A stretch of 64,000 bases of DNA from Agriotes lineatus (Eukaryota; Arthropoda; Insecta; Coleoptera; Elateridae): NCBI GenBank assembly GCA_940337035.1, contig CALNHX010005300.1, positions 1 to 64,000 on the forward strand, in the 5' to 3' direction. Numbering within the stretch: position 1 is the stretch's first letter; each line of letters starts with the position of its first letter. Below the pieces are notes generated by a model. It saw only the letters and a list, made by a program, of their open reading frames with translations, was not told the DNA's origin and searched no databases. Below, piece by piece: positions 1 through 10,439 of this stretch. The translations under genes were made by a program, and so were the position numbers.

Positions 1-645
1 TGCGGTGTCCCACAAGGATCACTGATTGGACCACTATTGTCGAACATATTCTATGATAGTATTTTAGCTTGATATGCCACAAGGAATAGATCTAGTCGGC
101 TATACAGACGACTTAGCAATAGTGGCCTGTGGACGAACAGGTGAAGTAATTACAAAAGCAGTAAACACTGCAATACTTAGAATACGGAGACAGATGACGT
201 GCAAAGAACTACGACTAGCCCTGCCCCCACAATACAGAAGCGGTAGTTTTAGTAGGAAGAAGTACACTGCGAGAAATAACGATCGATATAAATAGGCTGC
301 AAATAACAACCATCAGAACATTGAAATACTTAAGCGTATACTTCGACAAAAACATGCGTATGACGAACCACATTGAGAGGTCAGATAATAAGGCAAAAAA
401 TATTACAATGCACCTCACCAGATTAATGCCCGATCTTGGTGGGGCCGGGGCTAGTATGCTATATGCAGCACCCATCTGGGCAGAGGCAAGAAAATACAAA
501 ACTTATACTTAATGCAGAAGGTGCAGAGAAAGACCCTGCTCAGAATCTGTAGTACTTACAAAACAACCTCAACGGAAGCATTGCAAGTAATCGCACGCAT
601 ACCGATGATCGACATGGTAATAGTCCAGGCAAATTGCCTAAAATA
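1..645 (+). pseudogene. Non-LTR retrotransposon reverse transcriptase fragment
   Basis: This is a decayed reverse transcriptase (RT) that enters from the left edge. The first bases read CGVPQGS, the GxPQGS RT motif, followed by GPLLSNIFYDSIL. A second piece near 110 reads YTDDLAIV, a variant of the YADD catalytic box. Near 321 comes LKYLSVYFDKNMRMTNHI, the region just after the palm in R1/Jockey-type elements, and near 455 MLYAAPIW. Frames change between these blocks and stops interrupt them, so it is not functional. The clade (R1/Jockey-like) is judged by eye from motif order and spacing. Confidence 0.8.
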
Positions 646-654
646 ATGAAAAAA

Positions 655-1115
655 AGTACGCGACTCTTGAAAATGTATTGTTTGAGGCTTTCGCGGTTAC
701 TCGAATTATTCTCCTTAGCATAGATTTCGGCTTAGACCGCGTAGTATTTGTATATGAACACCCAGCATTTTCTGGCTTAATGTGCCTTGCACCTTGTGAA
801 GTCGAGCAAAAACCCGCTCGATGGCCATGCTCTTTGGTGGCTCGTGTTGTTTGAGTATCTTGAGAACGAGGATACTTAGGCAGATTTGGCCGTTTTGCTG
901 TTTGTGCATCCACATTCACTAACGTTTCGCAAGACCTTGCAGCTTGCATCATCAGAGTGAAAGTCGCACTAAGAACCGAAGGTCGGTGTGGAGCTATTTA
1001 TAGTCCTCTGTGCCAGGCGCGCGGAGTGGCGTAACGCTGGCGCTGGTTGGTCGTCCGAGTGCAACGTAATCCGTGGGGCGTGGCCGTATGACGCAGATAC
1101 TCTCGGTAGGCTACG
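655..1115 (-). mobile_element. Possible solo LTR or other insertion splitting the LINE
   Basis: This GC-richer block separates the RT part (to about 645) from the 3' part of the same LINE (from about 1118). Read on the minus strand, it has a TATA-like CTATAAATAG at 1003-994 with an initiator-like TTAGTG about 28 bases downstream, followed by an open frame of about 104 codons (952-638) with no recognised domain. A promoter inside an inserted block fits an LTR, but I could not fix TG/CA ends or a target duplication. It could also be another kind of insertion. Confidence 0.35.
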
Positions 1116-1500
1116 ACCAAGCAAGTCATTCCGGATATAAAGAAATTGGTGAATAGAACGCATGGAGAGATCAATTATCACATAACTCAGGTAATGGGCG
1201 GACACGGTTCTTTTGAGCAATACCTGAAAAGATTTAAAATCCAGAAGAGATAGACTCAAGGACCACACAATTTTTCAGTGCCAAAGTGGGCAACAGAGAG
1301 ATAGAGCATACAGTTAATAACTGGAGAGGTAATAAATGCTCGGAATATGACAGACTTGATAAGACAAAGCAGAACAGAGTGGGATGCAATTGCTGACGGA
1401 TTGAGGAGGATCATGGTAACAAAGGAGCGAGAAGAATGTAATATAATAGCAAAAACTGGGGAATTAGTACATATCATAACAGATGATAAAAAAATTAAAA
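1116..1500 (+). pseudogene. LINE 3' coding remnant, probably the same element as 1-645
   Basis: Plus-strand translation from about 1118 reads IPDIKKLVNRTHGEINYH followed by ITQVMGGHGSFEQYLKRF. This is the C-terminal region of R1/Jockey-type ORF2, downstream of the RT. The cysteine/histidine cluster normally found next is missing, and the sequence resumes near 1335 with a stretch ending EWDAIADGLRRIMVTKERE. It is truncated and carries stops. An A-rich run at about 1549-1562 may be its poly(A) tail. Confidence 0.65.
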
Positions 1501-1562
1501 TAAGGTAGCCCCACGAAGACGGGGGCGCCTATAAAAGGTTTCCCTCCTCAAGTAAAAAAAAA

Positions 1563-1974
1563 AACTCTAGCTATGCATCCTCAGGAAGAGCGCAGTAATT
1601 ATATAATTCGTTAGTTTTCACCACCCTGTATATAATAAAAAACAAAAATGTACTACAGAAGAAAGTAGATGTTTGTAAATTGCTAGACAGTTACTGGACA
1701 GAAATATTTTTAAAAAAACTTCCTTGTTCAATTCCATTTTTAAAAATTAAAAAAATGTACTTATTCATGTACAGTAAACCATGATTTATGCAAAATCACT
1801 AACAATCGGACAAGAAATGTAAAAAACAATTGAAAACTGCGTTTTTCTAATGGAACAGTATGAGTGTCTAAGAGAGGGAGGCAACAACTGCATGTTGTAT
1901 TAATTAGTTACATGGTGATTCAACCTTTGTTATTATTTTTCTGCAAACACTTTGATGAAACTAATGTTTTCACT
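1563..1974. other. No gene seen; AT-rich spacer
   Basis: No coding or repeat structure was recognised. A CACCCTGTATA string near 1621 resembles the ends of the TA-flanked elements found elsewhere in the window, but no partner end was found. Confidence 0.5.
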
Positions 1975-2290
1975 CACTAAACTGCAAAGGCTATAATGGG
2001 CCGGGCATGTACAATGGATGAGTGAAATAGAGAAGCCAGGAAAGTACACAATATAAAATTGAATGGTAAACAACAGGTTGAAAGATCAAGCGACCAGTAC
2101 AAAACAATGCACTAGACATGTCGGGAACCTGCCACTAGAACGCAGTAGCTCTGGACAGATGGGAATAAAGAGGGGAGATAGAGGAGGCCAAGATTCAATT
2201 TGGATTGTAGTGCCATTGGATAGATTCAAGTCTATTTATAACTGTGATTTTCTTTTAGAATCGTCTATTTGCACAACTAGTTAATAAGTA
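1975..2290 (+). pseudogene. LINE ORF2 C-terminal remnant
   Basis: Translation gives LQRLQWAGHVQWMSEIEK, matching the LRWxGHVxRM motif that follows the RT domain in many insect LINEs. After a frame change comes a diverged ALDRWE...IEEAKIQFGL stretch, the usual last motif (W/R..A.DR..W...EEA). Stops and frameshifts are present. It is not clearly part of the element at 1-1500, because its C-terminal motif is of a different type. Confidence 0.65.
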
Positions 2291-2374
2291 ATATACTATT
2301 TACAAACGCTCTCGTTTACAAAATTAAAAGACATCAACTCGCCACACCATTGTAAACTACAAAAGAACTACCTA

Positions 2375-2734
2375 CACTCAGCCAGGTCAGAGGCAAACCA
2401 TGTAAACAAACGCATGTGCTGATTGAAAATCACATGATAGAAAGGCGCTCTGTGGTTTAAGAGAAAGTGAAACACCACTTACGTGCACCTTTACACTAGA
2501 GGATGAATAAACGTTGTTTTGCTTTGTTTGTAGTGTATTGGCACAAATGTGTGCAAAAATTGTTTGTTTTGAAGTAAAATGGAACCCGTAGAAACTATAC
2601 AATGCAAGAGTACGGCGTTTGTTATTTCTACTACAGCAGCATACAATGGATGTTTATGTAAAATGTGCACTTTATGAAACTGGTTTAGGCCCCATCTTTG
2701 TTTACATGGCCGCCTTTCTAACGTGGCTAAAGTA
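2375..2734. mobile_element. MITE, family with CTTnAGCCA-type termini (copy 1)
   Basis: The left end ACTCAGCCAGGTCAGAGG is an imperfect inverted copy of the right end, which ends near 2734 (TTTACATGGC...ACGTGGCTAAAGT). The element shares several blocks with the reverse complement of 51655-51897, including TAAACAAACGC, CACATGATAGAAAGGCG and CACTAGAGGA. It has no coding capacity. Two diverged copies with terminal inverted repeats support a non-autonomous DNA transposon. It lies downstream of KANSL2 exon 3, perhaps in the next intron. Confidence 0.65.
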
Positions 2735-2889
2735 TAATGATATTATGGCCACCTTCGATGCATAAGTATAATGGTTTAAGTGCTTTAATAACATTAAAAT
2801 TGCTTTGTGGTATGGTTGCTACTAACCAAGTCTTCCATTAATTTTTCTACATCTCACCAAATGTGCATCATTATTAATACTAAACTTAC

Positions 2890-3057
2890 TTCAGACATCT
2901 TCTTGTTCGGAATCAATGCTGTCATTATCAGAACTCTCTGCATGGGCATCATGCCACACCGATCCGTATGAGGTAGCATCTACATCACTTTCAGATTCAC
3001 TGCACAGATCCAAAATATCACTTCTTGATGCCAACATTGCACTGGAATCGATGTCCA
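2890..3057 (-). CDS. KANSL2/NSL2-like, coding exon 3 (partial gene)
   Basis: This is the third coding exon of a minus-strand gene. A good acceptor (TTGTGTTGCAG, ending at 3058) precedes it and a GTAAGT donor follows it (2889-2884). It joins exon 2 in phase and encodes an acidic, serine-rich segment (SESESDVD, then a tail ending DSIDSEQED). The tail closely resembles the acidic SIDSDQED segment after the N-terminal zinc-binding region of KANSL2 proteins. A TGA falls in frame two codons after that motif, just before the donor; either there is a one-base lesion near 2895-2899 or a different donor is used. No exon 4 was seen, so the gene probably continues past the left edge. Confidence 0.65.
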
Positions 3058-3388
3058 CTGCAACACAACACCGTTACTGTATTTTCTACGCAAATAATGT
3101 CGTATTGGTGGGGGATACAGCGCCACTAAACCAACAACAACCGTGGAAAATATGTGAACCAATTTACACGTCATATGACGCTAACCAATAAGAAACATCT
3201 TGGATTAGCATTTGCTGTCAAAAATAATTTATACGATTCATCTTGTGTTGGTAACAATATATCGAACTATTACACGCATGCAAGTATTTAAATTTTACAC
3301 CTTTTTCATTTTTTTACACAACAAATGCGGCTCGGAGACTTTGTTGGCACTGTACAAGTAGATACACAATTAAAACCCCTAAACTTAC

Positions 3389-3610
3389 CAAATGGATCCA
3401 AACTTTTTGTAACAACACCATCGCTTTCATCTGGAATATTGTGATCGTCATCTGAACACTGAGTACTTGAAGATAATGTACGAATTCTAGGTTTCTTGAC
3501 GTAGTGAGAAAGGGAATGTAGCAACACCTCTGCAGTGTGGGGAGGCTGACATCGGCTACCACGTTTTGAATTGACCAAATGTGCTTTTAAGGCATGTTCG
3601 TTGCAAGTAC
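3389..3610 (-). CDS. KANSL2/NSL2-like, coding exon 2
   Basis: This exon lies between an acceptor (CTTCCGTAG, ending at 3611) and a GTAAGT donor (3388-3383). It reads CNEHALKAHLVNSKRG, then PPHTAEVLLHSLSHYVKK and a serine-rich stretch that ends at the donor. CNEHA supplies the last Cys-x2-His of the first KANSL2-type C3H-like zinc motif begun in exon 1. At the join with exon 1 there appears to be one base too many (AA at 3605-3606 on the plus strand). The splice sites that look best on sequence leave the frame off by one. Confidence 0.65.
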
Positions 3611-3767
3611 CTACGGAAGAATTACTAACATTACTATTACAATTTTACAGCTTATTATTTAATAAGCAGGTCCCACAGAACGAGTATCCAATGTCATGCT
3701 ATTCACATTGTCCGGGACCGACTTCATGTACTAACGGCTACCGTAATAAACATTGTAAAATACCTAC

Positions 3768-4052
3768 CCTGTATCCTTCTTATCCTTCAAAGCCGGTAAA
3801 TGGCAGCGTTTCCGTTCGTGCTGAACACATAAGCACACTGTTTGTACGGAGCATTTTTGTCCTGTAATATGTGACGGGAGCAGTAGCTGTAGCCTTCGAG
3901 AGTTAACTGGGTGCACTCGTAGACTTTGTAGGCGCACTGTTTTATGTTCTGAAGCTCCGCCTGCAGCTGTGCCGCAGGGCTGCCGCCGCTGCCTCCTTCG
4001 CAGCCTCAGACGACCCCGGTTGCTTTAGTTTCAACGGCTTGTCAGTTGGCAT
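3768..4052 (-). CDS. KANSL2/NSL2-like, coding exon 1
   Basis: KANSL2 (NSL complex subunit 2) belongs to the nuclear NSL complex, which works with the MOF/KAT8 acetyltransferase on histone H4. From the ATG at 4052 the exon reads MPTDKPLKLKQ, an alanine-rich stretch, then QLQAELQNIKQCAYKVYEC and GYSYCSRHILQDKNAPYK, followed by QCAYVF and RCHLPALKDKKDTG. The Cys/His spacing and the phrases GYSYC.RH, DKNAP.KQC and KRC fit the KANSL2 zinc-binding domain; INO80D is a weaker alternative. The exon ends at a GTAGGT donor (3767). The frame breaks near 3970 and again at the A/T homopolymer 3809-3811. This is either assembly error or a decaying gene. Confidence 0.7.
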
Positions 4053-6130
4053 ACTAAAGTACAAAGACATGGTTACAAAAATAGCTTTACTACTTTCAAT
4101 ACTGACAAGGAAGACAAGTTTCAATTTAACAGTTTTCAAAGTTGGGGAAAACGGTTAACCTCTACACTATTAAAAACAAAACAAAGGAGTTTGACAGTTG
4201 AAACAGATAACATCCGCTATCCGCTAGTCACTGGTTGCGTTCAAGCGTTAAGAACTGAAGTAAGCACCTTGCCAAATATTTTTCCCAACCAATTATTAAA
4301 AAAGTTAACTTTCTGAGCGTATATAAATTTGTGTTGCTAGGTATGGATAATAATTATTAAATATTGCTGATAGTAGGTATTTAAATTTAACAATTAATTT
4401 CATATGTTCAATTTATAGTAGTAATTAACACTGCCAAACAACCAAAAAATGCACAGTAAAAATAATAGCTCTTCGGCAAGAATAGTATTTTTACAGTATA
4501 TATTGGTGAAATGGTAAAAACAATTGAAACTTAGTAAATTTCAGTTCATGTTATTTGCGGAAGTTTTTTAGGTTTTCGGTTTTTTTATTAGTTTCGGTTA
4601 TTTGGAGATGATTACATTTAAATTACTACCCATCTTATTTAAAATTCAGTTTATTTGAAGATTTTTTTAATTTTAGTTATGTGATATTACTTTCCGGCTG
4701 CTGTTTTTTTTTATCTGATAGTAATAAAACTGGAATGGGTTATATGTTATCAGAATTACATTTTCTGACGTATCTGTAAAATTTTTTTCAACTTTCGTGT
4801 TTACCAGAAATGACATCAACCCCCGATTTTGAATTTCTTAGTACATATATCTGAATTTTACAAGAACCCGTCGATAATTCTGGTGTAATACATCGTTATC
4901 TTTGTCTTAAAAAGGTAATTTAACTATTCTACGAAAATAAGGCAGTTTAATCAACTTTATAACCCCTACCGTCGAAAAATTAGGTATGTATTTTTCGGCA
5001 ATTGCTTAGAACAGTTTTCTGTGAGACGCAGCACTTAGATTAAAAATAATAATAAACTTACGACTTTTATATTAGCTGAAATAATCATAAAAATGATACG
5101 ATCATACGTAAAATGATCGCTAGATTGGATCACTTCCAGTGACACCGAATGTCGAAAAATGTAATGTCGAAAAATGTTAACAGATACCCCAGGAAGTGTC
5201 ATATAACCATACCAAGTTTTATTACCATCAAATAAAAATGCAAAAACAACGTCCGGAAAGTGATCTCGCAGTCACCCGGAATGTATTATATTATAATCTC
5301 ATCTATGTGCAATAAATAATAGAACTACAAGTGTTTCCATCCAGACATTACTTGTCATTGTATCTATACAGGGTGTCGAATTATTTTACCGAAATTCATT
5401 ATTTATACTGCAGAACGAAAATTAAAATACCTGATAGATAGCATATTTTACAGTGCATATAGTATATTAAACACTTGTATTCTACTATTTTTACCCAACA
5501 AAAACGTTAAATACCTAATGAGAGTTAAATATTTTACTCTGCATCTGTGTATTAAATACTTACAACTTTCACTGTGCAAATGTATTATCTTATTCGCAAT
5601 AAAAAAAATTGCAAATATATGTTAATATACTGTTCAATTCAATAGTCAATATTTTTCATCTAAATTTATTGTTAAGCAAAATAAACATATTCGTTACGGC
5701 AATTTTATAAAAATTGTAAATTAAAGCCTTTTGCAAACCTTTAAAAAAAGAACGACCTTGAGAAAATTTATGCTTATTTAGAAAATACAATAAAAATTGC
5801 AAAACTAAAAATACGGATCGTCCATAATTAAATACGAAGTGATTACAAAAGTGGTACATCTAGCTGGCTTGCATTTGTTTTGCATGTGAATTTTTATATG
5901 CACTTTTAGAAATGTTGCATGTATTTAATTTTTAATTGTTTATCATTCGCTTCTACAAGAAATTAAATTATTTATAATCATTGAAATTGAAGATAATCCG
6001 TTTATAATCGATAATTTTTAGATTAGTTGCATGTACACAATATTTACGATTTTTTTATAATGCTTACATAAACGCATGAATGAGTAAATGCCAAAACGGT
6101 AGGACCTGCTGCACGAGCCCGAATAAATTA
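4053..6130. other. Intergenic region between divergent KANSL2-like and Cyclin T genes
   Basis: AT-rich DNA with no convincing coding region. The KANSL2-like 5' UTR and promoter should lie in the first few hundred bases, but I see no clear core promoter. A TACAGGGTGTCGA string at 5366 resembles the ends of TA-flanked elements, without a partner. Confidence 0.5.
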
Positions 6131-6792
6131 CCGTTGAACGTTGCCATAGCGGGCGGAAGCCGCCATTTTAGTCAACTTGTGTTTTGCAGAAAGTTGGTGT
6201 TAAGAACGGCATTGCGGTTAATGTAAATATTGTGTTAAAATGCCGTAACTAAATTAATGTAAATATTAAAATTATTTAGAGTGCATCTCACTGTGCTTAA
6301 TTTTAACACGTGTGTGAATAAGAAGTGTTTTGCTTACCGTGGTTGATCGGCCATCGAACAGTGAATAACATCAAATTCTACGACTTTGTGTACGTATTTT
6401 TATGCTGCTTAAAAACCAGGTCGTGCGTCGCAAAAATTATCCCAAATTGTGAACAAACTTTCAGCTACAATTTGGTATATCTGAGTAGAATTGAAACTGC
6501 GACATTACCTTCGAAAAGGCCAAATCTCGAGCACAAGTCGACCACTGGGAAAACCCTTGAGTGACGCGTTTGACAAAGCCGACGAGGAGAGGTACTGGAA
6601 TTTTGTGATATTTCTAAAGCAGTATTTTTACCATAGTTAATTAAATTAATTTCTAAACGAAGTGACTATGCTCGTGCTTCTCGTGGTTCGCTATAGTTTT
6701 TAAAGTAATCAAATGTACGGAATCATTTCGTTGATACATAGCGACATCTGCTGTGAGTGCATTGCTCTTTCCGAGTGCCGTGTCGTGCGTAA
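6131..6792 (+). promoter_or_regulatory. Probable Cyclin T promoter and 5' UTR
   Basis: This is the GC-richest stretch upstream of the Cyclin T start, with several CpGs. It includes GCCGCCATTTT at 6159-6169, whose reverse complement AAAATGGCGGC matches the YY1/Pho-type motif often found near start sites of broadly expressed genes. No TATA box was identified. The exact start site and any 5' UTR intron cannot be read from sequence alone. Confidence 0.4.
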
Positions 6793-6941
6793 ATGGCAAG
6801 CAGCAGCAACGACTGGTATTTCACAAAAGAGCAATTGGAAAGCACACCGTCGAGGCAATGTGGGGTTGAGCCGTACAAGGAACTGTCCTACAGACAGCAG
6901 GCGGCCAATTTTATCCAGGATATGGGCCAGAAGCTTAAAGT
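6793..6941 (+). CDS. CycT: Cyclin T, coding exon 1
   Basis: Cyclin T binds CDK9 to form P-TEFb, the nuclear kinase that releases paused RNA polymerase II by phosphorylating its C-terminal domain and pausing factors. The six coding exons join in frame to about 1032 residues: a cyclin box region (about 1-270) and a long basic, disordered tail. Exon 1 encodes residues 1-49 plus two bases of codon 50, with WYFTKEQLESTPSR and then ELSYRQQAANFIQDMGQKLK, the start of the cyclin T cyclin fold. The ATG at 6793 was chosen because it opens directly onto this conserved N-terminus. The donor is GTATCCTTA (6942-6950), a U12-type 5' splice site rather than the common GTAAGT. Confidence 0.92.
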
Positions 6942-6999
6942 GTATCCTTAACTTCGACCGTGCATTTGTATGTATGACATGAGGCATGTTACTCATATT

Positions 7000-7255
7000 C
7001 ATTACATGATTTTGCCCCCATTGCCGCGAGCGCCTCGCAAGCTGCGCCCCTGGGCACAGGGTCCCACGTCCCTTAACCCCCTTAGAATTTCAGGTTTTAG
7101 GTTTTGCGCCATTTTGTTACGTGACGCGCGCGTGACGTCATTCGATTCTCCGAAACGAATGAATCACTGCTGCGTCAAAGCAGGCCGGGCGCTTGTGACG
7201 TCACGGTTTAAAGAGCTGCGAGCTTTAGTAAACGCTTTCGTTCTGGGGATGGACT
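7000..7255. other. GC-rich island with two CRE-like palindromes
   Basis: This 250-bp block in intron 1 is far GC-richer than its surroundings. The palindrome TGACGTCA (CREB/ATF-type) occurs at 7133-7140 and 7196-7203, next to CGCGCG. It could be an intronic enhancer, an alternative promoter, or the end of a GC-rich transposon. No second copy or terminal repeats were found in the window. Confidence 0.4.
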
Positions 7256-8512
7256 AAACTATACTTTTCCTTAAAGATTCAGCTCCTTAGATTTTGGGTC
7301 TGCTTTTCCTAATATTAAAAATTTGCAGGTTGGATTCATCGTCACCATACCGATTCAGTGTATACTTAGATTTGTAAACTTTCTCAGCTGTAGTACTTGT
7401 AATACACGGTTCTCTGTAAAATACGTTGATGGTAAATAAACCTTTTATTCGTAAAGATACTAACTTGTTAATTTTTTAACTATTGCACTTGCCACCTCCT
7501 GGTAGGCATTCAGGATGTTCTTTATAGGTTGACACCCATCAATAGCTAACGCAGCAATGGGGATACTTATATAGCTCTACAGTTTGTACGGAAATTACTT
7601 TGTGTCAAGTATAAATGTTATATTTTTATTATGAAAGTTTGCATGGCTGTTCACTTTGAAGATTTAATAGTAATGTAAAAAGCTTAAATAATATACATCA
7701 TGAAGCACTAAGAAGCTTGCAAAAAAAGTTGATATTTGTTACTTTACTTAATATATTTGGTGTGCAATGAATTAATTGTTTTATTTATAAACTAAGATAG
7801 ATTTAAATTTTCTTCAGTGTTGTATTTGCGTTAGAAAACTTAGGTGCGAAACCAGGCGTAATACACAAATACTCAGCAAAAAATTGCATTAGAATTCAAA
7901 GGTATTATTTTAGTAATTTTACACAGTAAGAAACTGTTACGACGCTTTAGATATTATACATAGACTCGCATGCCAAAATGGTTTAAATGGAATAATTACG
8001 TGTTCTTCAGAAATCTGTTTGCTGAAAGTGTTCCCATTCCCATGTAACTTAACGTATGTGTATTTTTGTAATTTGTATAAAAGTAGCTGCTAAGTGGTGT
8101 TGGTGTATTTTGGTTGTAGTTGGGATTTTAGCAATTTATTACATCTGAAATGTCTGGGAGTTTGGGGAATTAATTATTGCTGTGACCTGTCTTACAATAA
8201 AAATTAAAAGTGCTTAATCATCAGCTAGGAATTGCTTCACTAAAAAAATTCATTTGCCGATTACAAGGGCTGTAAATAATGTTTGATGACACTACTAAAA
8301 AGAACGTATAACAATGTCAGTTTGCAATAATTATGAGTTACACTAGATCAATAATCTACGTAGGAAAAAACTGAGTACTATTTGTTTTATATTTTTTGTA
8401 ATATAGTTCCCACCTAACTACACACGGGAATTACAATATATCCGTACAATAGAATTCTTTCCTGTTAAGTCGCAGGGGGTGCTATTGGGGCTATATGCTG
8501 AGTGATCTAGCT
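7256..8512. other. Intron 1 stretch, nothing recognised
   Basis: AT-rich sequence with no coding region, clear repeat or RNA gene seen. Confidence 0.5.
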
Positions 8513-10334
8513 CAGTGCTGTCCAACTTTTCTAAGAGCACGGAACATTTTTTCGTGTGCAAAGTCAGTTCACGACAAATATAAATAAGAATAAATGTCAA
8601 ATGGGAGTATTGTGGCCATAGTTGTTGAACAATATTTTTTACGTCTATACCAATATTAGTTGCGATCTCAACTGTCTGTTGAAGTGTAACTTTTCAAGTA
8701 GTTTCAATATTTTAATTTTATATATTTCGTATCAGAAAATGCATGCTCACAGATATATACAGAGTGCTCATTTTATCATTCCTTGTGTGAATGTGTGCAA
8801 ATAAGCAAAACATCTTTTAATCCTGAGGCAATTTTGTGCAAAACCAGTTTTTATAACAGAAAAGGATTTTTATTAAAAAATCTGGTTTTGCACTAAGTTG
8901 CCCCTGGATTGAAAAATACAAGCCTTCAGGGGGGCAATGACATAATGGACACTCCGATATATTTCCGAACATAGAAATTATTTGGACGCCAAGGTCTTTC
9001 ATTTTTGGATACTTTTTTTTAACGCAAAAAGATTGAATAATTCTATTCCCGTTGCTCGATTAGATGCAGTGGTGAGTCAACATGAAGGTTGCACAATTCC
9101 ATTAGATAATTAGTATCTATGGAGTTATATCACGATTTAATGAATCACTAAATAAATTTAAACTTTAAACTCATCAGTGTGAGAAAATATGTTATTTAAA
9201 TCTTCAATTTATCTAGTTTAAGAGATTTTGTTTCAAAATTCACTACTTTACGAAGTTACTTCATTTCTTAATATAAGTAACTATAACCTGCAAAGTATTT
9301 AAATAATTTTAATGTGGATTAGGAAAGCAAGTAAACTTGAAAATTTTTACCAGCCAAATTATACAGGGTGTTTCATTAATAATTGGAAATATTTTAACTG
9401 TAGAATCCTGGGCTCAAAATATTAATATTTAACCCAAATTACTTAGATAAAATGTGTCTCCTTACTGAGATACAGGGTGTTTATTTAAAAATTTAAAATT
9501 TATTTTTCCCCATTACTTTAAAACTATTTGTCGTATCCGTATCATATTTGGCATGAAGTGTAGACACTGTAAACCATGCTAAATTATGTTAAATAAACGT
9601 TTCTGGCTACTACCAGAGGCGTACGACAGGGGCAAGTGAGTGATTGACCCTTCCCAAATTCTACGCCACTGGCGGAATTGCCACTTTAGTACAATTTTTC
9701 GATTCTCTAATACCAATAATGTAAATAACATACTCTTCCTTCGTAACGATAAAGTCATTATTTTTCGAGATATTTAAAGTTAAACATAAAGCTGAACAGT
9801 TAGTTTGATTTTAATGTGTATTAAATATGTCGGTGTTTTTTGTCATAAGATTGCATTTATTACGCAAATGAAACTTTAATCCGTATTAACAAAAAACATA
9901 ATGTTATTTATTAAAATTTCTTGAAACGAATAGATGCATTCAACATAAAAACAAATTGTGGTTCTGAAAAACACCATTTTGTTATAATCTAAATAAAAGA
10001 TCAATTTTAATATCACACATTTTATCTAAGTGATTTGGGTTAAATATTAATATTTTGAGGCCAGGATTCTACAGTTAAAATATTTCCAATTATTAATGAA
10101 ACACCCTGTATATTTACATAATTTTTTAAACCTCATAAATATTACATCCAATAAGAACCGGGAGAAAATAAATAATATTTGATAAAATGAATGTATGTTC
10201 TACCTTCGTACATCGTCTTGACACGAAAAAAATGTTAACTAGAATCTGGATATTGATTTAAAATTTCAAATAAAGGCTCGATTTTGCTCACGGGCCAGAA
10301 AAATCTTTGTACAGGCCGCTAGTTCAACAACACT
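8513..10334. mobile_element. hAT-like non-autonomous element, old
   Basis: The left end CAGTGCTGTCCAACTTTT and the right end GTTCAACAACACTG (inverted: CAGTGTTGTTGAAC) match the CAGTG-type termini of hAT transposons. The subterminal ACGGGCCAGAAAAATC near 10289 is also common in hAT elements. Flanking bases (ATCTAGCT and ACTAGCCT) could be a decayed 8-bp target duplication, but they do not match exactly. No hAT transposase was seen. The TA-flanked element 9364-10108 is nested inside. Confidence 0.45.
9364..10108. mobile_element. TA-flanked element with ~110-bp terminal inverted repeats
   Basis: The ends CAGGGTGTTTCATTAATA and its inverted copy TATTAATGAAACACCCTG are flanked by TA on both sides (9362-9363, 10109-10110). 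The arms stay similar for about 110 bp on each side. The 745-bp element has no transposase. TA duplication and CAGGG ends point to a non-autonomous Tc1/mariner-superfamily element, probably mobilised by relatives such as the one at 60691-63224. Confidence 0.75.
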
Positions 10335-10439
10335 GACTAGCCTTGAGCTGAAGGAATGGCAAATTTGCATTACAGCTTACATAAGTTGGGCCTTATGCTC
10401 TCCTGTAGTGTCGTGATGAATCCGAACCACTTTCTTCAA

